Origin: Clitoria ternatea
Taxonomy: Eukaryota; Streptophyta; Magnoliopsida; Fabales; Fabaceae
Length of the DNA stretch: 64,000 nt
Direction of reading: 5' to 3'
NCBI GenBank assembly: GCA_037962975.1
Contig: CM075675.1
Location: forward strand, 50,204,501 to 50,268,500
Shown: positions 12,936 through 25,039 of the stretch, in pieces
How positions within the stretch are numbered: the first letter of the stretch is position 1
Layout: each line of letters opens with the position of its first letter
The notes under the pieces: generated by a model
The model's input: the letters and a program-made list of their open reading frames with translations, nothing else
Databases searched by the model: none
What the model was told of the DNA's origin: nothing
Translations under genes and position numbers: made by a program

Positions 12936-12947
12936 GGTATTTATAGC
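12936..12947 (-). promoter_or_regulatory. TATA box in element A 3' LTR
   Basis: On the minus strand the word is gctataaatacc, a good plant TATA box. It lies about 1.6 kb before the LTR end, which would leave a long R-U5 leader. Confidence 0.6.
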
Positions 12948-15100
12948 CTCTGTTCCTTGCCCCCTTCTGTAAAAGAAAAACGAAAGTGGAAGCTCCACTT
13001 ACTGCTTTAATGGAGGATGAAGAGGATGGCAGCACTAGTTGAGTGGTTCTTCTAGCTGGACTTCCACCCTTGCAAGTGGCCTTGAAGCTCCTGAAAACCC
13101 TCCCAAAAATCCGTTACACTCTCTCTGCTTTTGTTCTTTTTCTTCAAACCTTATACTTATTTCTTCTCCTCTATTTTTCCTTCTTTTCTTTTCTTGTAGC
13201 CGTGACCCCCTTTTTTCTTCATCATGGTCAGAGTTAATAAAGACTTACCATGGCTATGAGATTAATGTTTCTTGCCATGAGTAATGCATTAAGGGATTCC
13301 TCCTTGATTTACTTCATGCATTGCTTGATGTAAGACAAAAGCCCCTTGCATATTGGTGTCCTTTTTTCCTTAACCGTGAAAGTCTAAGGAGTAAGTGTGT
13401 ATTCCTACCCTTCTTTGTTTAATTGAAAGCATGTAGTTAATGGAAACACCCACTACAAGACCCACGTTGCCTTCCTTCTTTCACGTGAAGCTTGTCTTCT
13501 TGGAGCCTTACTCTTTGAATTTTTTAATGGCCATGGGTTCTGATTTAGGAAAAAACAAAAAGCATGTGGGCTTATTATTTAAGTGATGAAATGGAGTGGT
13601 TTCCTTGTCTTGTTGTTGGCAGTGGAAATCAAGTCTTGGTGGAGTCATGGTTGGAATAAAATAATTGGCATATTTTACCCATTGCCAAAGTTTCTTATTT
13701 GCATTACAAATTCATGGGAATGTGACCGTGAGTGTTTATTTTGTGCATATACCTTTCAAAGTTTCAAATTCCTACTACCTTGCATTTAATAAGAATTTGG
13801 ACCATTCTCTTTGTTAAAAACCGTGATGTCTCCTTATGGTGGGTTCCATGATGTTTATGCCAAACAAAATACTTCTCTTGCATTCTCCATAGTTCACGTG
13901 AATTACTAGGTGCGTGGGGCTGAATTTATTTTGCCAAAATCATGGGTCCATGGCCTTAAAATAATGCTTTGCATATAGTGAACTTTGCAAAGAAACCTTC
14001 CTTGACCGTGGTATGCTTCATAATAGCCAAATGCATTTTAAATTCCAACCAAACATTAGGTGGAGCCCACTTTGTGTAGTTTATGAGAGCTTGAACTTTT
14101 CTTTTGCCCAAAAACCTTACAATGGTGAAGCCTTCTTGAATAATTGAATCAATTTTGACTTGGTCAAAATTTGTTGCACTTTGAAATGATGTCTTAGTGG
14201 TGGGTCCTTGACTTGAATAAATGAACTCATGCATGTGGTTCTTTGGAGGAGCAAAACCGTGAAATGCTTCCATGAGGCCAAGAATGCATTTTAAAAATAT
14301 ACTTGTTGCTATTCCATGTTGGCATGGTGGAGCCTTTTCTTCAATTGTTTAATATGACAAATCCTTTCCCCTTGGCCCATGAATTCAGGTTAACAATGAA
14401 GGACGGGGCTATTCTTGCATTGATAATTGATTGGCTTAGAGACTTAGACTTGGTCAAAATTGGTGGGCATGGGAAACCATAGTAGTTTTGGTGATGGGTT
14501 CCATTCATCTTCATCACAAAAATTGCTTGCACATTTAAGGACAGACGCGTGCCGAATTTGAAGGAGAGTCCAACATGAAAATTGTAGATCTTTCTCTTAG
14601 CTTTAATTTGATATATGGCACAAAAAGTTTCATCAAGAAATGAGGGAGATATGGCCCATCTACGAAAACTGCTCCAGAGTGTGACGGAAATACATTTGCA
14701 AGTAAAATAAATTCACTGGGCAAAATGGGTGGAGAATTAGCTTTTGTGACCTTCATGAAGTTTGTAGATATCTTTGATGTGGAGCCACAGAAAAAGGAAC
14801 AGGGTCATTTCAGTATCATATGAGGGAGATATGAATTTTTTCCTAAAGATGTGCAGAGCAGTCATGAAACTGGAACAACTCTAGGAAGATTATTAAAACT
14901 GTACCAATTGGTAAGGATATAGCCTTCAAGGTCTTCACAAAAGTCGTAGATAATTTTGTTACAGAAATTTTGAGACCGAGTTTGCGTAAATCGAAGGTCG
15001 TATGAAGGAGTTATGAATTTCTAAGTTAACCATGCGCAGCAGAGAGTGCCCAAAGGATGGAACTATACCAATTGGCGGATAAAAAGAGGTGTTCACAGAT

Positions 15101-15110
15101 GCCCCTCTTT
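15101..15110 (-). other. Polypurine tract of element A
   Basis: On the minus strand aaagaggggc lies three bases before the 3' LTR start. This is the normal place and composition for the primer of plus-strand DNA synthesis in LTR retrotransposons. Confidence 0.85.
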
Positions 15111-15459
15111 ACTTCTTTTTCACAAGAGAAACACGAAGCTTTCCGTGTTTTTGAAGTGAAAATGAAGTAAAGATATGAACACCGATGTAGGGACCAGGTG
15201 GGACCTCTTAATCGGTATGGTGTCTGACAGTGTTGGCAGTCAACGAGCTGGTGTGACCTTTTCCTCTTTAAAGATGAGCATTTTCCACATCTGTCTCTCT
15301 CTATTTCCCTTCTTCTTCTTTTTTGTTTTTGTTTTGTTTTGTTTTTTTTGTTTTTTTTTTGGGATTCTTTTTTTTGTGTTTTTCTTTTTGAATCGACCGG
15401 AAAGGATTGTCTTCCAGTTAGCAGGAGGTGAGAGGATTAGGGTTGCCCCCCGGTAGACT

Positions 15460-16010
15460 GTTGGCAGGAAATGTAAAGGTTGGGGTTGACCCTCGGTTGA
15501 CAGAAAATGTAAAGGTTGAGGTTGACCCTCGGTTGACAGGAAAGGTAAAGATTGGGGGAGCTAACAGGACGTCTCGTCCGAATTAACTCACTGTTGGCAG
15601 GAAATGTAAAGGTTGGGGTTGACCCTCGGTTGACAGAAAATGTAAAGGTTGGGGTTGACCCTCGGTTGACAGGAAAGGTAAAGATTGGGGGAGCTAACAG
15701 GACGTCTCGTCCGAATTAACTTACTATTGACAGGAATTGTAGAGGTTGAGGTTGACCCTCGGTTGACAGGAAAGGTAAAGATTGGGGGAGCTAACAGGAC
15801 GTCTCGTCCGAATTAACTCACTGTTGGCAGGAAATGTAAAGGTTGAGGTTGACCCTCGGTTGACACGAAATGTAAAGGTTGGGGTTGACCCTCGGTTGAC
15901 AGGAAAGGTAAAGATTGGGGGAGCTAACAGGACGTCTCGTCCGAATTAACTCACTGTTGGCAGGAAATGTAAAGGTGGGGTTGACCCTCGGTTGACAGGA
16001 AATGTAAAAG
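15460..16010 (-). repeat. Element A 3' UTR tandem array 1 (unit about 133 bp, 5 copies)
   Basis: Units starting gttggcaggaaatgtaaagg begin at about 15460, 15593, 15726, 15823 and 15956. Most are 133 bp and one is shortened to about 97 bp. The full units contain shorter internal repeats of gttgaccctcggttgacag. Four carry the word aacaggacgtctcgtccgaa, tying the array to the LTR palindromes. Confidence 0.9.
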
Positions 16011-16215
16011 GTGCCATTTGATTGGCGACAAGAAAGTAAAGGGTGAGGGTGTTGCCTCTTCGTTGACTGGAAAGTAAAAGGTGCCATTTGATCGGCGACA
16101 GGAAAGTAAAGGGTGAGGGTGTTGCCTCTTCGTTGACTAAAAAGTAAAAGGTGCCATTTGATCGGTGACAGGAAAGTAAAGGGTGAGGGTGTTGCCTCTT
16201 CGTTGACTGGACAGT
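16008..16215 (-). repeat. Element A 3' UTR tandem array 2 (70-bp unit, 3 copies)
   Basis: The word gccatttgatcggcgaca recurs at 16013, 16083 and 16153, an exact 70-bp period with a few point differences. Confidence 0.9.
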
Positions 16216-16216
16216 A

Positions 16217-16625
16217 AAGACTTGGGGGAATATGCCCTAGTTTGACATAATTTGAAGGAATCTTGGGGAACTGCCCCTTGAATGAATGAGAACGAACCTG
16301 GGGAGATGCCCCAATTTGACATGATTGGATGGAATCTTGGGGAACTGCCCCTTGAATGAATGAGAACGAACCTGGGGTGATGCCCCAGTTTGACTGTATT
16401 TAATGGAATCCCGGGGAACTGCCCCTTGACTAAGAGAATAAACCCGGGGAGATGCCCCAGTTTGACATGATTGGATGGAATCTTGGGGAACTGCCCCTTG
16501 AATGAATGAGAACGAACCTGGGGTGATGCCCCAGTTTGACATGATCGAAAGAGTCTTTGGGGAAAACTATCCCTTGACCGAAAGAAGAATCTGGGGAGAT
16601 GCCCCAGTTTTGGGTTGACTGGGAA
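16217..16625 (-). repeat. Element A 3' UTR tandem array 3 (70-75-bp unit, about 5 copies)
   Basis: Each unit has ggggaactgccccttga followed by ctggggagatgccccagttt. Copies begin near 16258, 16332, 16407, 16478 and 16552. Each unit contains the short palindromes ggggaactgcccc and ctggggagatgccccag. Open frames through this array are by-products of the repeat period. Confidence 0.9.
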
Positions 16626-16639
16626 GTGTAGTCCCACTG

Positions 16640-17497
16640 GGGAAGGATTTGGGAAGTGTAGTTTTTGGCAATTATGGATCCACTGGGGAGAAAATTTTGG
16701 TGATTCGGGGTAATTTCCCTTTGGGTGAAAGAGAATGGACTTGGGGTTTACTGCGGATATGCCGAAGGTCTGCTAAGGAGAGAGTTGGGCAACTACACAT
16801 CTTGGGGATCATGGTTCCTGGCCATCCTTTAACAGAGAAACGTGAAACTAATTAAAAACTTACAGGCGTAGTTCCTTGGCGACATGCGTTGAAGTAACTC
16901 ATGGCCAAAATAATTATTACTTCTGACTTCATTGAGGTTGTTTCGCCGAGTTGGTTGAGCTTGCCCGAGGTAAGATCTGGCAATGGTGTACACTTTGTTC
17001 CCTATAACTTTGTGTTTTCGTCCTTCTCAAAAACTCATTTTTAAGAAATTCTTTTTAGGCAAAACTTGTTTATTTATTCTAGTTATGAACACATGTGAGA
17101 AGAAGGGAAACTTTTTATTTATGAACAACAGATATATACAGGTGACACCAATAATGCAAAAATATGACAAGGTGTGAGGAATTGATGGCAAGGATGGAAG
17201 GGAAGGCCTTTTAGATCCTCCATCGATTTCCTGAGAGCGATAAGATTCTGGTCTTTTCCATGATTTCCTGCTAATCTTCTGATTTTGCTTTCGAGGGCGT
17301 GACTCGACAATGGCTTCGATGCCCTAGACCCATCCCCTTGTCTGTGACTTGAAAAATTGGCGTTGTAGTGTTGAATCTATAGGGTGTGAAGTTGTCTGGG
17401 CCGCTTTCGACCCCATCAATTGCTCTAACTTTTACCTAGGTCGCCTTTTCAGGTTTTCAACCCAGCGAGCCCCCTCTTTTCTTCTCCTCTTTTTTTT
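16640..17497 (-). other. Element A non-coding stretch between pol and the tandem arrays
   Basis: This follows the pol stop at 17498. No conserved protein is seen on either strand. It belongs to the long 3' untranslated part typical of Ogre elements. Confidence 0.7.
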
Positions 17498-20400
17498 TTA
17501 CGCGTAGTATCTTCTCACTGCATCCACGTTTATAGGCATCGGTAGATCTTCCCCATCCATGTTGGTGAGTATGAGAGCACCTCCGGAAAAAGTCTTCTTC
17601 ACGACATAAGGCCCTTCGTAGTTAGGAGTCCATTTGCCCCGGTGATCTTTATGCATCGACAAAACCTTCTTGGGCACCAAGTCTCCTTCTTGGAACTGTC
17701 GGGGTCATACTTTCTTTTCAAACGCTCGCTTCAGACGCCTTTGATATAGCTGACCATGGCAGAGGGCAGTCAGTCTTTTACTATCAATCAGATTTAATTG
17801 GTCATGTCGAGTCTGGATCTATTCAGCTTCAACCAGTTTGGCTTCCATGATTACTCGGAGGGAAGGAATCTCCACTTCAAAAGGCAGGACTGCTTCCATG
17901 CCACAAACTAAAGAGAATGGGGTTGCCCCAGTCGAGGTTCGGACTGAGGTACGATAACTGTGTAGAGCAAAGGGAAGCATTTCGTTCCAGTCTTTGTAAG
18001 TTACCACCATCTTCTGTACTATCTTTTTGATATTTTTGTTCGCCGCCTCGACTGCCCCATTCATTTTTGGGTGGTACGGAGAGGAATTATGGTGGGAGAT
18101 CTTAAAGCTCTCACAAAGCTCCTTCATCATTTTATTGTTCAGGTTTATACCATTGTCTGTGATGATTTGGCTCGGTAGGCCATACCGACATATCAACTCA
18201 CGCTTGACGAATTTAACAACAACACCTTTGGTTACATTAGTGTATGAAGTCGCTTCCACCCATTTTGTGAAATAATCAATGGCGACCAAAATGAAACGAT
18301 GGCCGTTTGAAGCCTTTGGTTCAATGGGACCAATGACATCCATGCCCCACATCGAGAAGGGCCATGGTGCTGACAAAACATTTAGAGATGACGGGGGTGC
18401 GTGAATATGATCAGCATATATTTGGCACTTATGACATCTCCGAGCATAGGCGAAGCAGTCTGCTTCCATGGTCATCCAAAAATAACCAGCCCTTAAGATT
18501 TTCCTTGACATGGCGTGCCCATTGATGTGGGTTCCGAAAGATCCCTCGTGGATATCCCTCATGATTCTATTTGCTTCAGCGGTATCAACACAGCGAAGAA
18601 GGATAGAATCATGGTTTCTTTTGTAAAGCACGTCTCTATTTAAGAAAAACCCCATGGCGAGCCGTCGTAGGGTTCTCTTGTCGTTTTCTGTGGCATTGTC
18701 GGGGTATTCTTGCCTCTGGATATACCTCTTGATATCGTGATACCAAGGTTTTCCATCTGATTGTTCTTCGACTACTTGGCAGTATGCGGGCTCATGACGC
18801 CTTTCTACCTCGATGAGGGGCACGTCATAGTCATTGTTTACTTTGAACATTGAAGCGAGAGTGGCTAAAGCGTCAGCCATCTGATTATCTTCCCGAGGAA
18901 CATAATGGAAAGAAATCTCTTTGAAATCTCTGATCATTTCCATAATATGGGCGTGATAGGGGAGAAGCTTGCTATCTTTGGTTTCCCACTCACCTTTTAA
19001 CTGGTGGACGACTAAAGCAGAGTCTCCGTAGACTTCCAGTGTCCTTACTTTCATATCTAATGCCGCTTGGATCCCTAAGGAGCACGCCTCATATTCAGCG
19101 ACATTGTTGGTACAATCGAAACATAGCCTGGCGCAGACAGGGATGAATTCTCTTTTTGGCGAAATCAAAATGGCCCCAATTCCATGCCCTAAAGCATTAG
19201 AAGCTCCATCGAATCTTAAAATCCATTTGTCTTTGTTACCGCCTTCTTTTTCGTCGGACAATGCCAAAATATCCTCATCTGGGAAGTCAAATGGTATTGG
19301 TTGGTAGTCACTTATCGGTTGATGAGCTAGGTAGTCAGCCAAAGCGCTCCCTTTTATGGCTTTCTGAGTGACATATGTTATGTCGTACTCAGTTAGCAGC
19401 TCTTGCCATCGAGCAATCCTTCCGGTCAGGGCTGGCTTCTCAAAGATGTACTTGATAGGATCCATCTTAGAGACTAGCCAGGTAGTGTGACTCAACATGT
19501 ATTTCCTTAAACGCTTCGCAGCCCATGCTAACGCGCAACACGTTCGTTCTAATGCGGAGTATCGCATTTCGCAATCAGTGAACTTTTTGCTTAGGTAATA
19601 TATGGCATGTTCTTTCTTTCCCGTTTCATCGTGCTGACCCAATATGCAGCCCATGGACTCATCCAGTACCGTCATGTATAAAATCAGTGGTCTCTCAGGG
19701 GTTGGTGGTACCAATATTGGTGGTTCTTTCAAGTATTGCTTAATCTTCTCAAAAGCCATTTGGCAGTCCTCATTCCATTGCCCCGGTTGGTTCTTGCGGA
19801 GTAGCTTGAAGATCGGCTCGCAGGTCGATGTCAATTGTGAGATAAATCGAGCGATGTAGTTTAATCTTCCCAAGAACCCTCTGACTTCTTTTTCTGTGCA
19901 AGGAGGTGGCATTTCTAGGATTGCCCTGACCTTGTCGGGATCCACTTCAATTCCTTTCTTGCTTACAATAAAACCCAACAGTTTGCCTGACCTTGCACCA
20001 AACGTGCACTTGGCAGGATTCAATCTAAGCTTAAACCTTCTCAACCGTTCAAACAATTTCCTTAAGTCACAGACATGATCTTCCGCGGTTCTGGATTTTG
20101 CAATGATATCATCCACATAGACCTCTATTTCCTTGTGCATCATATCATGGAATAAAGTGACCATTGCTCTCTGATAGGTTGCCCCTGCGTTCTTCAAACC
20201 AAAGGACATTACTTTGTAACAGAAAGTACCCCACAAAGTGACGAACGTGGTCTTTTTCCATGTCTTCGGGCGCCATTTTAATCTGATTGTACCCGGAGAA
20301 ACCATCCATGAAAGAGAAGATGGAGTGTTGGGCTGTGTTATCGACCAACATGTCAATATGTGGAAGAGGAAAATCGTCCTTAGGGCTGGCCCTGTTTAGA

Positions 20401-20946
20401 TCTCGATAGTCCACACACATCCGCACTTTTCCATCCTTCTTCAGGACCGGGACTATGTTGGCTACCCATTGTGGATATTTGGCTACGGCCAAGAAACCAG
20501 CTTCGAATTGTTTTTTGACCTCTTCCTTGATCTTGAGAAGCATTTCTGATTTCATTCTCCGTAGCTTTTGCTTAACTGGTGGACACTCTGGTTTCAGAGG
20601 CAACCTATGTTCCACTATGCTGTTATCCAACCCTGGCATATCTTGATATGACCAAGCGAACACATCCTGAAATTCCTGGAGTAGTTCAATCAATTCATCT
20701 TGTTGGCCTTTGCTCAGGCCGGTGCCTATCTTGATCATTTTATCTTCTCCTTCATCTCCAAGGTTGATGATTTTAATTTCCTCCTAATGTGGGTGGATCT
20801 CTTTATCCTCTTGTTCCAACAATCTCGTTAATTCAGATGAGGGTCCAAAGTCTTCCTCACTTTCCTCGTAGACGCAATCATTTGGATAAACAGGGTCATG
20901 AAATAAATCCAGGTTTTCGTCGTTCTCAGGGAAATCATTTTTGGAT
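17498..20946 (-). pseudogene. pol: Element A pol: reverse transcriptase, RNase H, archaeal-type RNase H, integrase
   Basis: Domains run in order from high to low coordinates. RT has the catalytic YVDD at 20108-20119. A gypsy-type RNase H and connection region follows. A second, archaeal-type RNase H starts WILRFDGAS near 19200-19235. The integrase has an HHCC finger (about 18425-18540) and catalytic residues in GMDVIGP (about 18340), ITDNG (about 18160) and NGAVEAANKN (about 18040). A C-terminal tail ends at 17498. It is read after removal of the intron, which joins it to the protease in frame (E|SKNDFPEN). Lesions are TAG at 20784-20786, a frameshift near 20251-20260 after MAPEDMEK, TAG at 17819-17821 and TGA at 17705-17707. 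All active-site residues I looked for are kept. The product would copy and integrate the element. Confidence 0.95.
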
Positions 20947-21155
20947 CTGCATTCGGGTTATATTATAAAGTGAAAAGAGAACAAACAAGTGAAAGATTTA
21001 AGAAAAATAGAGTGCACAAAGATGAGGTGATGGGAAATAAAATGTGTTCATTGGTTTTCAAAAATAAAATAAACAAGTTTTGCCCTTGTTACAAAATGGG
21101 TCCCGGAGCCTTGGGCATGGCAAGGGGACCACCAAATTATGAAATACAGTGATTA
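20947..21155 (-). other. Intron between protease and RT of element A
   Basis: On the minus strand the protease frame reads ...tca ga, then gtaatc (donor, near 21155). Unspliced, it meets TAA at once (LSE*). An acceptor aatgcag ends at 20947. Joining ga to atccaaaaatg restores an open frame that runs into RT. The intron is about 209 nt, AT-rich, and contains stops. Such a spliced intron at this place is a known Ogre feature, thought to set the ratio of Gag-Pro to Gag-Pro-Pol. Confidence 0.8.
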
Positions 21156-22703
21156 CTCTGATAGAACATTAATGGTTGTAGGGAACTCCATGACTTCCCA
21201 ATTGCTCAGCTCTTGATCTGGATGGCAAGCATATACCAGCTCCACATTGAGGTCAGGCTCGTTCTCAACCATGGCAACTTGATCCGGATATATCACTCTG
21301 GCGCTCTTAAAGCTCTGATAGAGATCGCAGATAGGGATTCTCGTAGCGTTGATCTCTTGACCAGTAAGGCGAGCAACTCTCCTCCCCTTCTTTTCCTCTT
21401 CAACCCTTTTCTTATCCGTCACAGTGGGCTTATATCCCAAACCATATCTGTTTTTATTTTCTAGGAGACTCACCGGTTGGGTTCTACCTTCCAAATCCCG
21501 CCCTAATCCTTTTCCGGGTTGGTACCCTTTCCGCAACATGTTCAGCGTCACCATTAGAGGTACGTTGGGGAAAGACACCTTTACAATGCTTGTTGCATTG
21601 GCAATCTCCAAGGCTTGGAAGGATGTTTCGAGGGCTTCCTCGGTGGCCTCAATGTATGGAGTAGATATGGGTTTGCTGACTAAAAGGTCCTCCTCCCCAG
21701 AAACAGTCACCAACTTGTTATTGATGATGAATTTTAGTCTTTGATGCAGCGTGGAGGGGACCACCCCCGCCGAGTGGATCCATGGTCTCCCTAATAAACA
21801 GCTGTAGGCGGGCACGATATCCATCACTTGGAAGAGTACTTGGAAAGTACAGGGTCCGACTTGTATAGGCAATTCGATTTCTCCAATGACTTCCCTACGT
21901 GTCCCATCAAAAGCCCGCACAACCATAGAGCTAGGTCTCATGTATGTTCCATCGAAAGGCAGTTTTGCCAACGTGGATTTCGGCATGACGTTCAGAGAAG
22001 ACCCATTATCCACAAGTACTTTTGCCAGGATATAATCCTGACATTTCACAGAAATATGGAGGGCTTTGTTGTGCCCTCTTCCTTCAATAGGTACTTCCTC
22101 ATCTGTGAAGGTCAAGTAATTGTTGACAATGATATGCCCTACTATGCCCCCGAATTGTTCGACGGGTAAATCATGCTTAACGTGTGCCTCGCTCAACACC
22201 TTCATCAACGTGTTCCGATGTGGTTCGGAACTCATTAGCAAAGACAACAAGGAAATTTTTGCAGGGGTGTGGTTCAATTGGTCCAACACCTGGTAGTCAC
22301 TATGGCGAATAAACTTCAGAAATTCCTAGGCTTCCTCTTCAGTCACAGCCCCCTTTGCTTCGCCAGAGGCTACTTCTTTCCCAGTTTTTCCTTCTTCGGT
22401 AGTCTTGCCTTGTTTGGGCTCAGGTGGCGTATATACCCTTCCACTCCGTGTCATTCTTCCCACTCCGGTTATATTTGTAATAGAGGAGGATGGCATGGAG
22501 TTGACCGCCTCTGGATTGGTAACGACCACATCTGTATTATATCTCCATGGCACAGCGTGGGAACTCTAGAAGGGAAAAGGGGTTGGTGCCCTTACCGTGA
22601 AGACAGTCTTGGCAGGAGCCGAAGCCGCTGGCGTATCCTTGTTATAGTATACGACCAGGGGTTTTGGAACTCGTGCCTTACCCTGACCCTGTACCATATT
22701 TAT
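21153..22703 (-). pseudogene. pro: Element A aspartic protease with G-patch domain
   Basis: The segment continues the gag frame. The protease block has VLVDNGSSLNVMP (about 21990-22030), the DNG form usual in the Tat clade, and the second loop VPAYSCLLGRPWIH. A glycine-rich G-patch, KGYQPGKGLGRDLEG, is near 21480-21540. Stops at 22704-22706, 22566-22568 and 22326-22328 separate it from gag and within the linker. It would cleave the polyprotein. The unspliced reading ends at 21153. Confidence 0.9.
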
Positions 22704-24731
22704 TCATCCTTCATGGCATCTGCAGACCTCTATGACTCGAGTATTCATGAGTCTTTGAAGGGTTTCCTGGAAGCCCCTTCGCTTTGTGGATTGGAGGTCA
22801 TTATACTCTTCATCCCATGACCCTTCTATTAATCCCACCTTTAGCATATGGGAGTGTATTGTTTCCAAAGGCATTTGGATGTCCTCTACTTTGGAAATGC
22901 ATTCTTCATCCCCCTCTATAGCGTTGACATCTGGTCCTTTATGGTTTGGAAGGAGATTGTTTGTCACACTTGGGCTCCCTTCTTTAAAGCTTATCCAGTC
23001 GGCCCGGATGAGGTCCCTTACCTTAAACTTCAGTGCCAGGCAGTTCTCAGTAGAATGTCCCGGTGCACCAGCGTGGTAATCACACCGTGCATTCGGGTCA
23101 TACCCTCTAGGATATGGCGGCTGAAGTGGCTTTAGAGGGCATGGCACTACCATCGTGTTTTTGATGAGGTAAGGGAGAAGCTCTGTGTAAGAGATGGGAA
23201 TCGGATCAAATTGCGGTGGGGCACGGTCATTGTTTTGCCTTCTCTGATTTGGATTCGGCGGGTTCATTTGTGGCTGTTGGTACGACGCTTGTGGTGGTTG
23301 ATATGGTGCCTGTAGTGGTGCAAGCGGTCGCATGACAGGCGGACAAAAATGTGGTGGATGTGGTGTTTGAATGGCAGCCACATATGGATGTGGTGTATTA
23401 TGATAGGCTGATGGAAAGGCGACTGGGGTGGGTGGCCTTGGCTGATTTCTTCTCTGATTATGGGAGATTAGGTTAGTCTCTCCCTCTCTTCTCTTCCCTT
23501 CCCCATGGGAGGGTCTTCTTGCTGCATTAACCTCAGCTGGACCTCGGGTGATCTTCCCTGTCCGGAGGCCATTCTCTATTCTTTCTCTGATAGTGACGAT
23601 ATCGGAGAAGTGGGATGAAATACTTCCAATCATCTTGTCATAGAATGGCGATTGGAGTGTGTCAATAAATGTCGAGATTACCTCTTTCTCAGACAGAGGT
23701 GGGTCAACTTGCGCTGCTACTTCACGCCACCGTTGGGCGTATTCTTTAAACGTCTCGTTGTCTTTCTTGGACATGTTCTGCAATTGTACTCTATCTGGCG
23801 CCATGTCCAAATTGTACTTATACTGCTGCATGAAAGCATCTGCCAGATCCTCCCAACAGCGTATACGAGATCGTTCAAGATGGTTGTACTAAGTCAGAGG
23901 CGCTCCAGCCAAACTATCTTGGAAACAATGGATGAGCAGAGGGTCGTTGGAGGCATGCGAATCCATCTTCCGGCAGTACATGGTAAGATGGTTTTTCGGA
24001 CATGTCAGCCCCCGATACTTATCAAATTCAGGTATTTTGAATTTGGGAGGAATAACAACGTCGGGAATTAGACAGAGTTGTGCAGCACTGCCTAATCCAA
24101 ATCGATTCATTCCGTCCATTTCTCTTAAACGCCTTTCCAAGAACTCTAATCTTCCCTCCTGGGTAGCAGCAGTGGCAGTACTTGGACCTGCAACGACATA
24201 GTGACTAGCACTCCTGACTGGTCGGTCAACATGTGTCGGGCTCTCATTCAGAATTGAGGCTTGGTGTCCAGCTGTGGCTTGGGCAGCTTGTGGTTGTTCA
24301 GCCTGTGTATGGACCGGAATCGTTTGAGGATTTCGGACAGGTGGGATGTTTGGTTGAGCCGCATGAAGGATTGTTTCCTGATAATCTGGCTCCTCTTGGA
24401 GTGGTGGGAAATAGCCTGGGGGTAACCCATACTGTGGGAAGGGTATGACATTCCCTTCTTTATCGACAAAAGTGTGTTGTTGAACATGGGCAGGGTTCGA
24501 TTTACCAAGGTGAACGGTAACAGTAGGCCCTGCAGGGTTTGAGCTCGGTCCTCCAGCATGACCTTGAGCGTGTTGAGGAATGGGAGATTGCTGCCTAGCA
24601 TTTTCAACTTCTGCTAAAGAATCCCTTTCTGCCATTCTCCTTTTGAACATCTTGGCCATTTCAGCCATTTGTTCTTTCAACTAATTAACCTCAGCTCGCA
24701 AATTCTCATTTTCTTGTTCTATATCGGCCAT
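22704..24731 (-). pseudogene. gag: Element A gag
   Basis: The frame starts at a Met near 24731 (MADIEQENENLRAEV), though a start further upstream is possible. It has a TAG at 24681-24683 in a coiled-coil-like N-terminus, a variable Pro/Gln/His-rich part, and the capsid core (PPKFKIPEFDKYRG near 24030). It then runs through the retrotransposon-gag domain (LDMAPDRVQLQNM, FKEYAQRWREVAAQV) to a Pro-rich region and a single zinc-knuckle-like CDYHAGAPGHSTENC near 23040-23090. A second TAG at 23889-23891 replaces an expected Trp before YNHLE. It would form the particle that packages the element RNA. Confidence 0.92.
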
Positions 24732-25039
24732 GAGTTTCTTTCTGAGCCTGGTCGCGTAGGGATGCTTACCCGTAGTGTCTAAAGAATCACGACAAACGGT
24801 TAGAAAAATAAAAGGAACAGTTAAAGAAGATAAAAGAAAAATAAATGGGCATACGCGGGATACAATTCTGAATTTGACACGTATTCCTCAACCTTTCCCC
24901 AGAACGTCGCGTTTAAAAGTACTCGGTATAACAGTATATTGGAAATTAACATGAGATAACTTGTGGAGATGAAAAGAGCTTCATTATTTTATTCTTCCAA
25001 ACGATACAATGTTGCTAGAAAGATTTGGATTACAAAACT
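24732..25039 (-). other. Element A spacer between ORF1 and gag
   Basis: The stretch is AT-rich with no conserved protein. An open reading upstream of the gag Met (KHPYATRLRKKL) suggests that translation of gag may begin slightly further up, but no better Met is evident. Confidence 0.5.

Larger units (their letters stand above)
11315..15097 (-). repeat. Element A 3' LTR
   Basis: It begins tgtcgcaacc and ends gtgttcaca on the plus strand, and matches 28071-31846 over its whole length. It holds a TATA box (12936-12947), a CAA/CAG-type triplet microsatellite (about 12730-12810) that differs from the other LTR, and six GACGTC palindromes (11642-12000). Small open frames in it, including a poly-Gln one, are not genes. 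Confidence 0.95.

Noticed and set aside
12768..12998. Poly-Gln open frame on the minus strand (also at 29523-29747)
   Set aside because: It is a triplet microsatellite inside the LTR of element A, present in both LTRs, with no conserved protein beyond it.
14341..14756. Small minus-strand frames in the LTR (also 31090-31505)
   Set aside because: They are part of the U3 of element A, carry no known domain and are interrupted by stops.
16137..16637. 166-codon open frame on the minus strand
   Set aside because: It runs through tandem arrays 2 and 3 of the element A 3' UTR; openness follows from the repeats.
22269..22820. 183-codon plus-strand frame
   Set aside because: It is antisense to the gag-pro linker of element A and has no recognisable domain.
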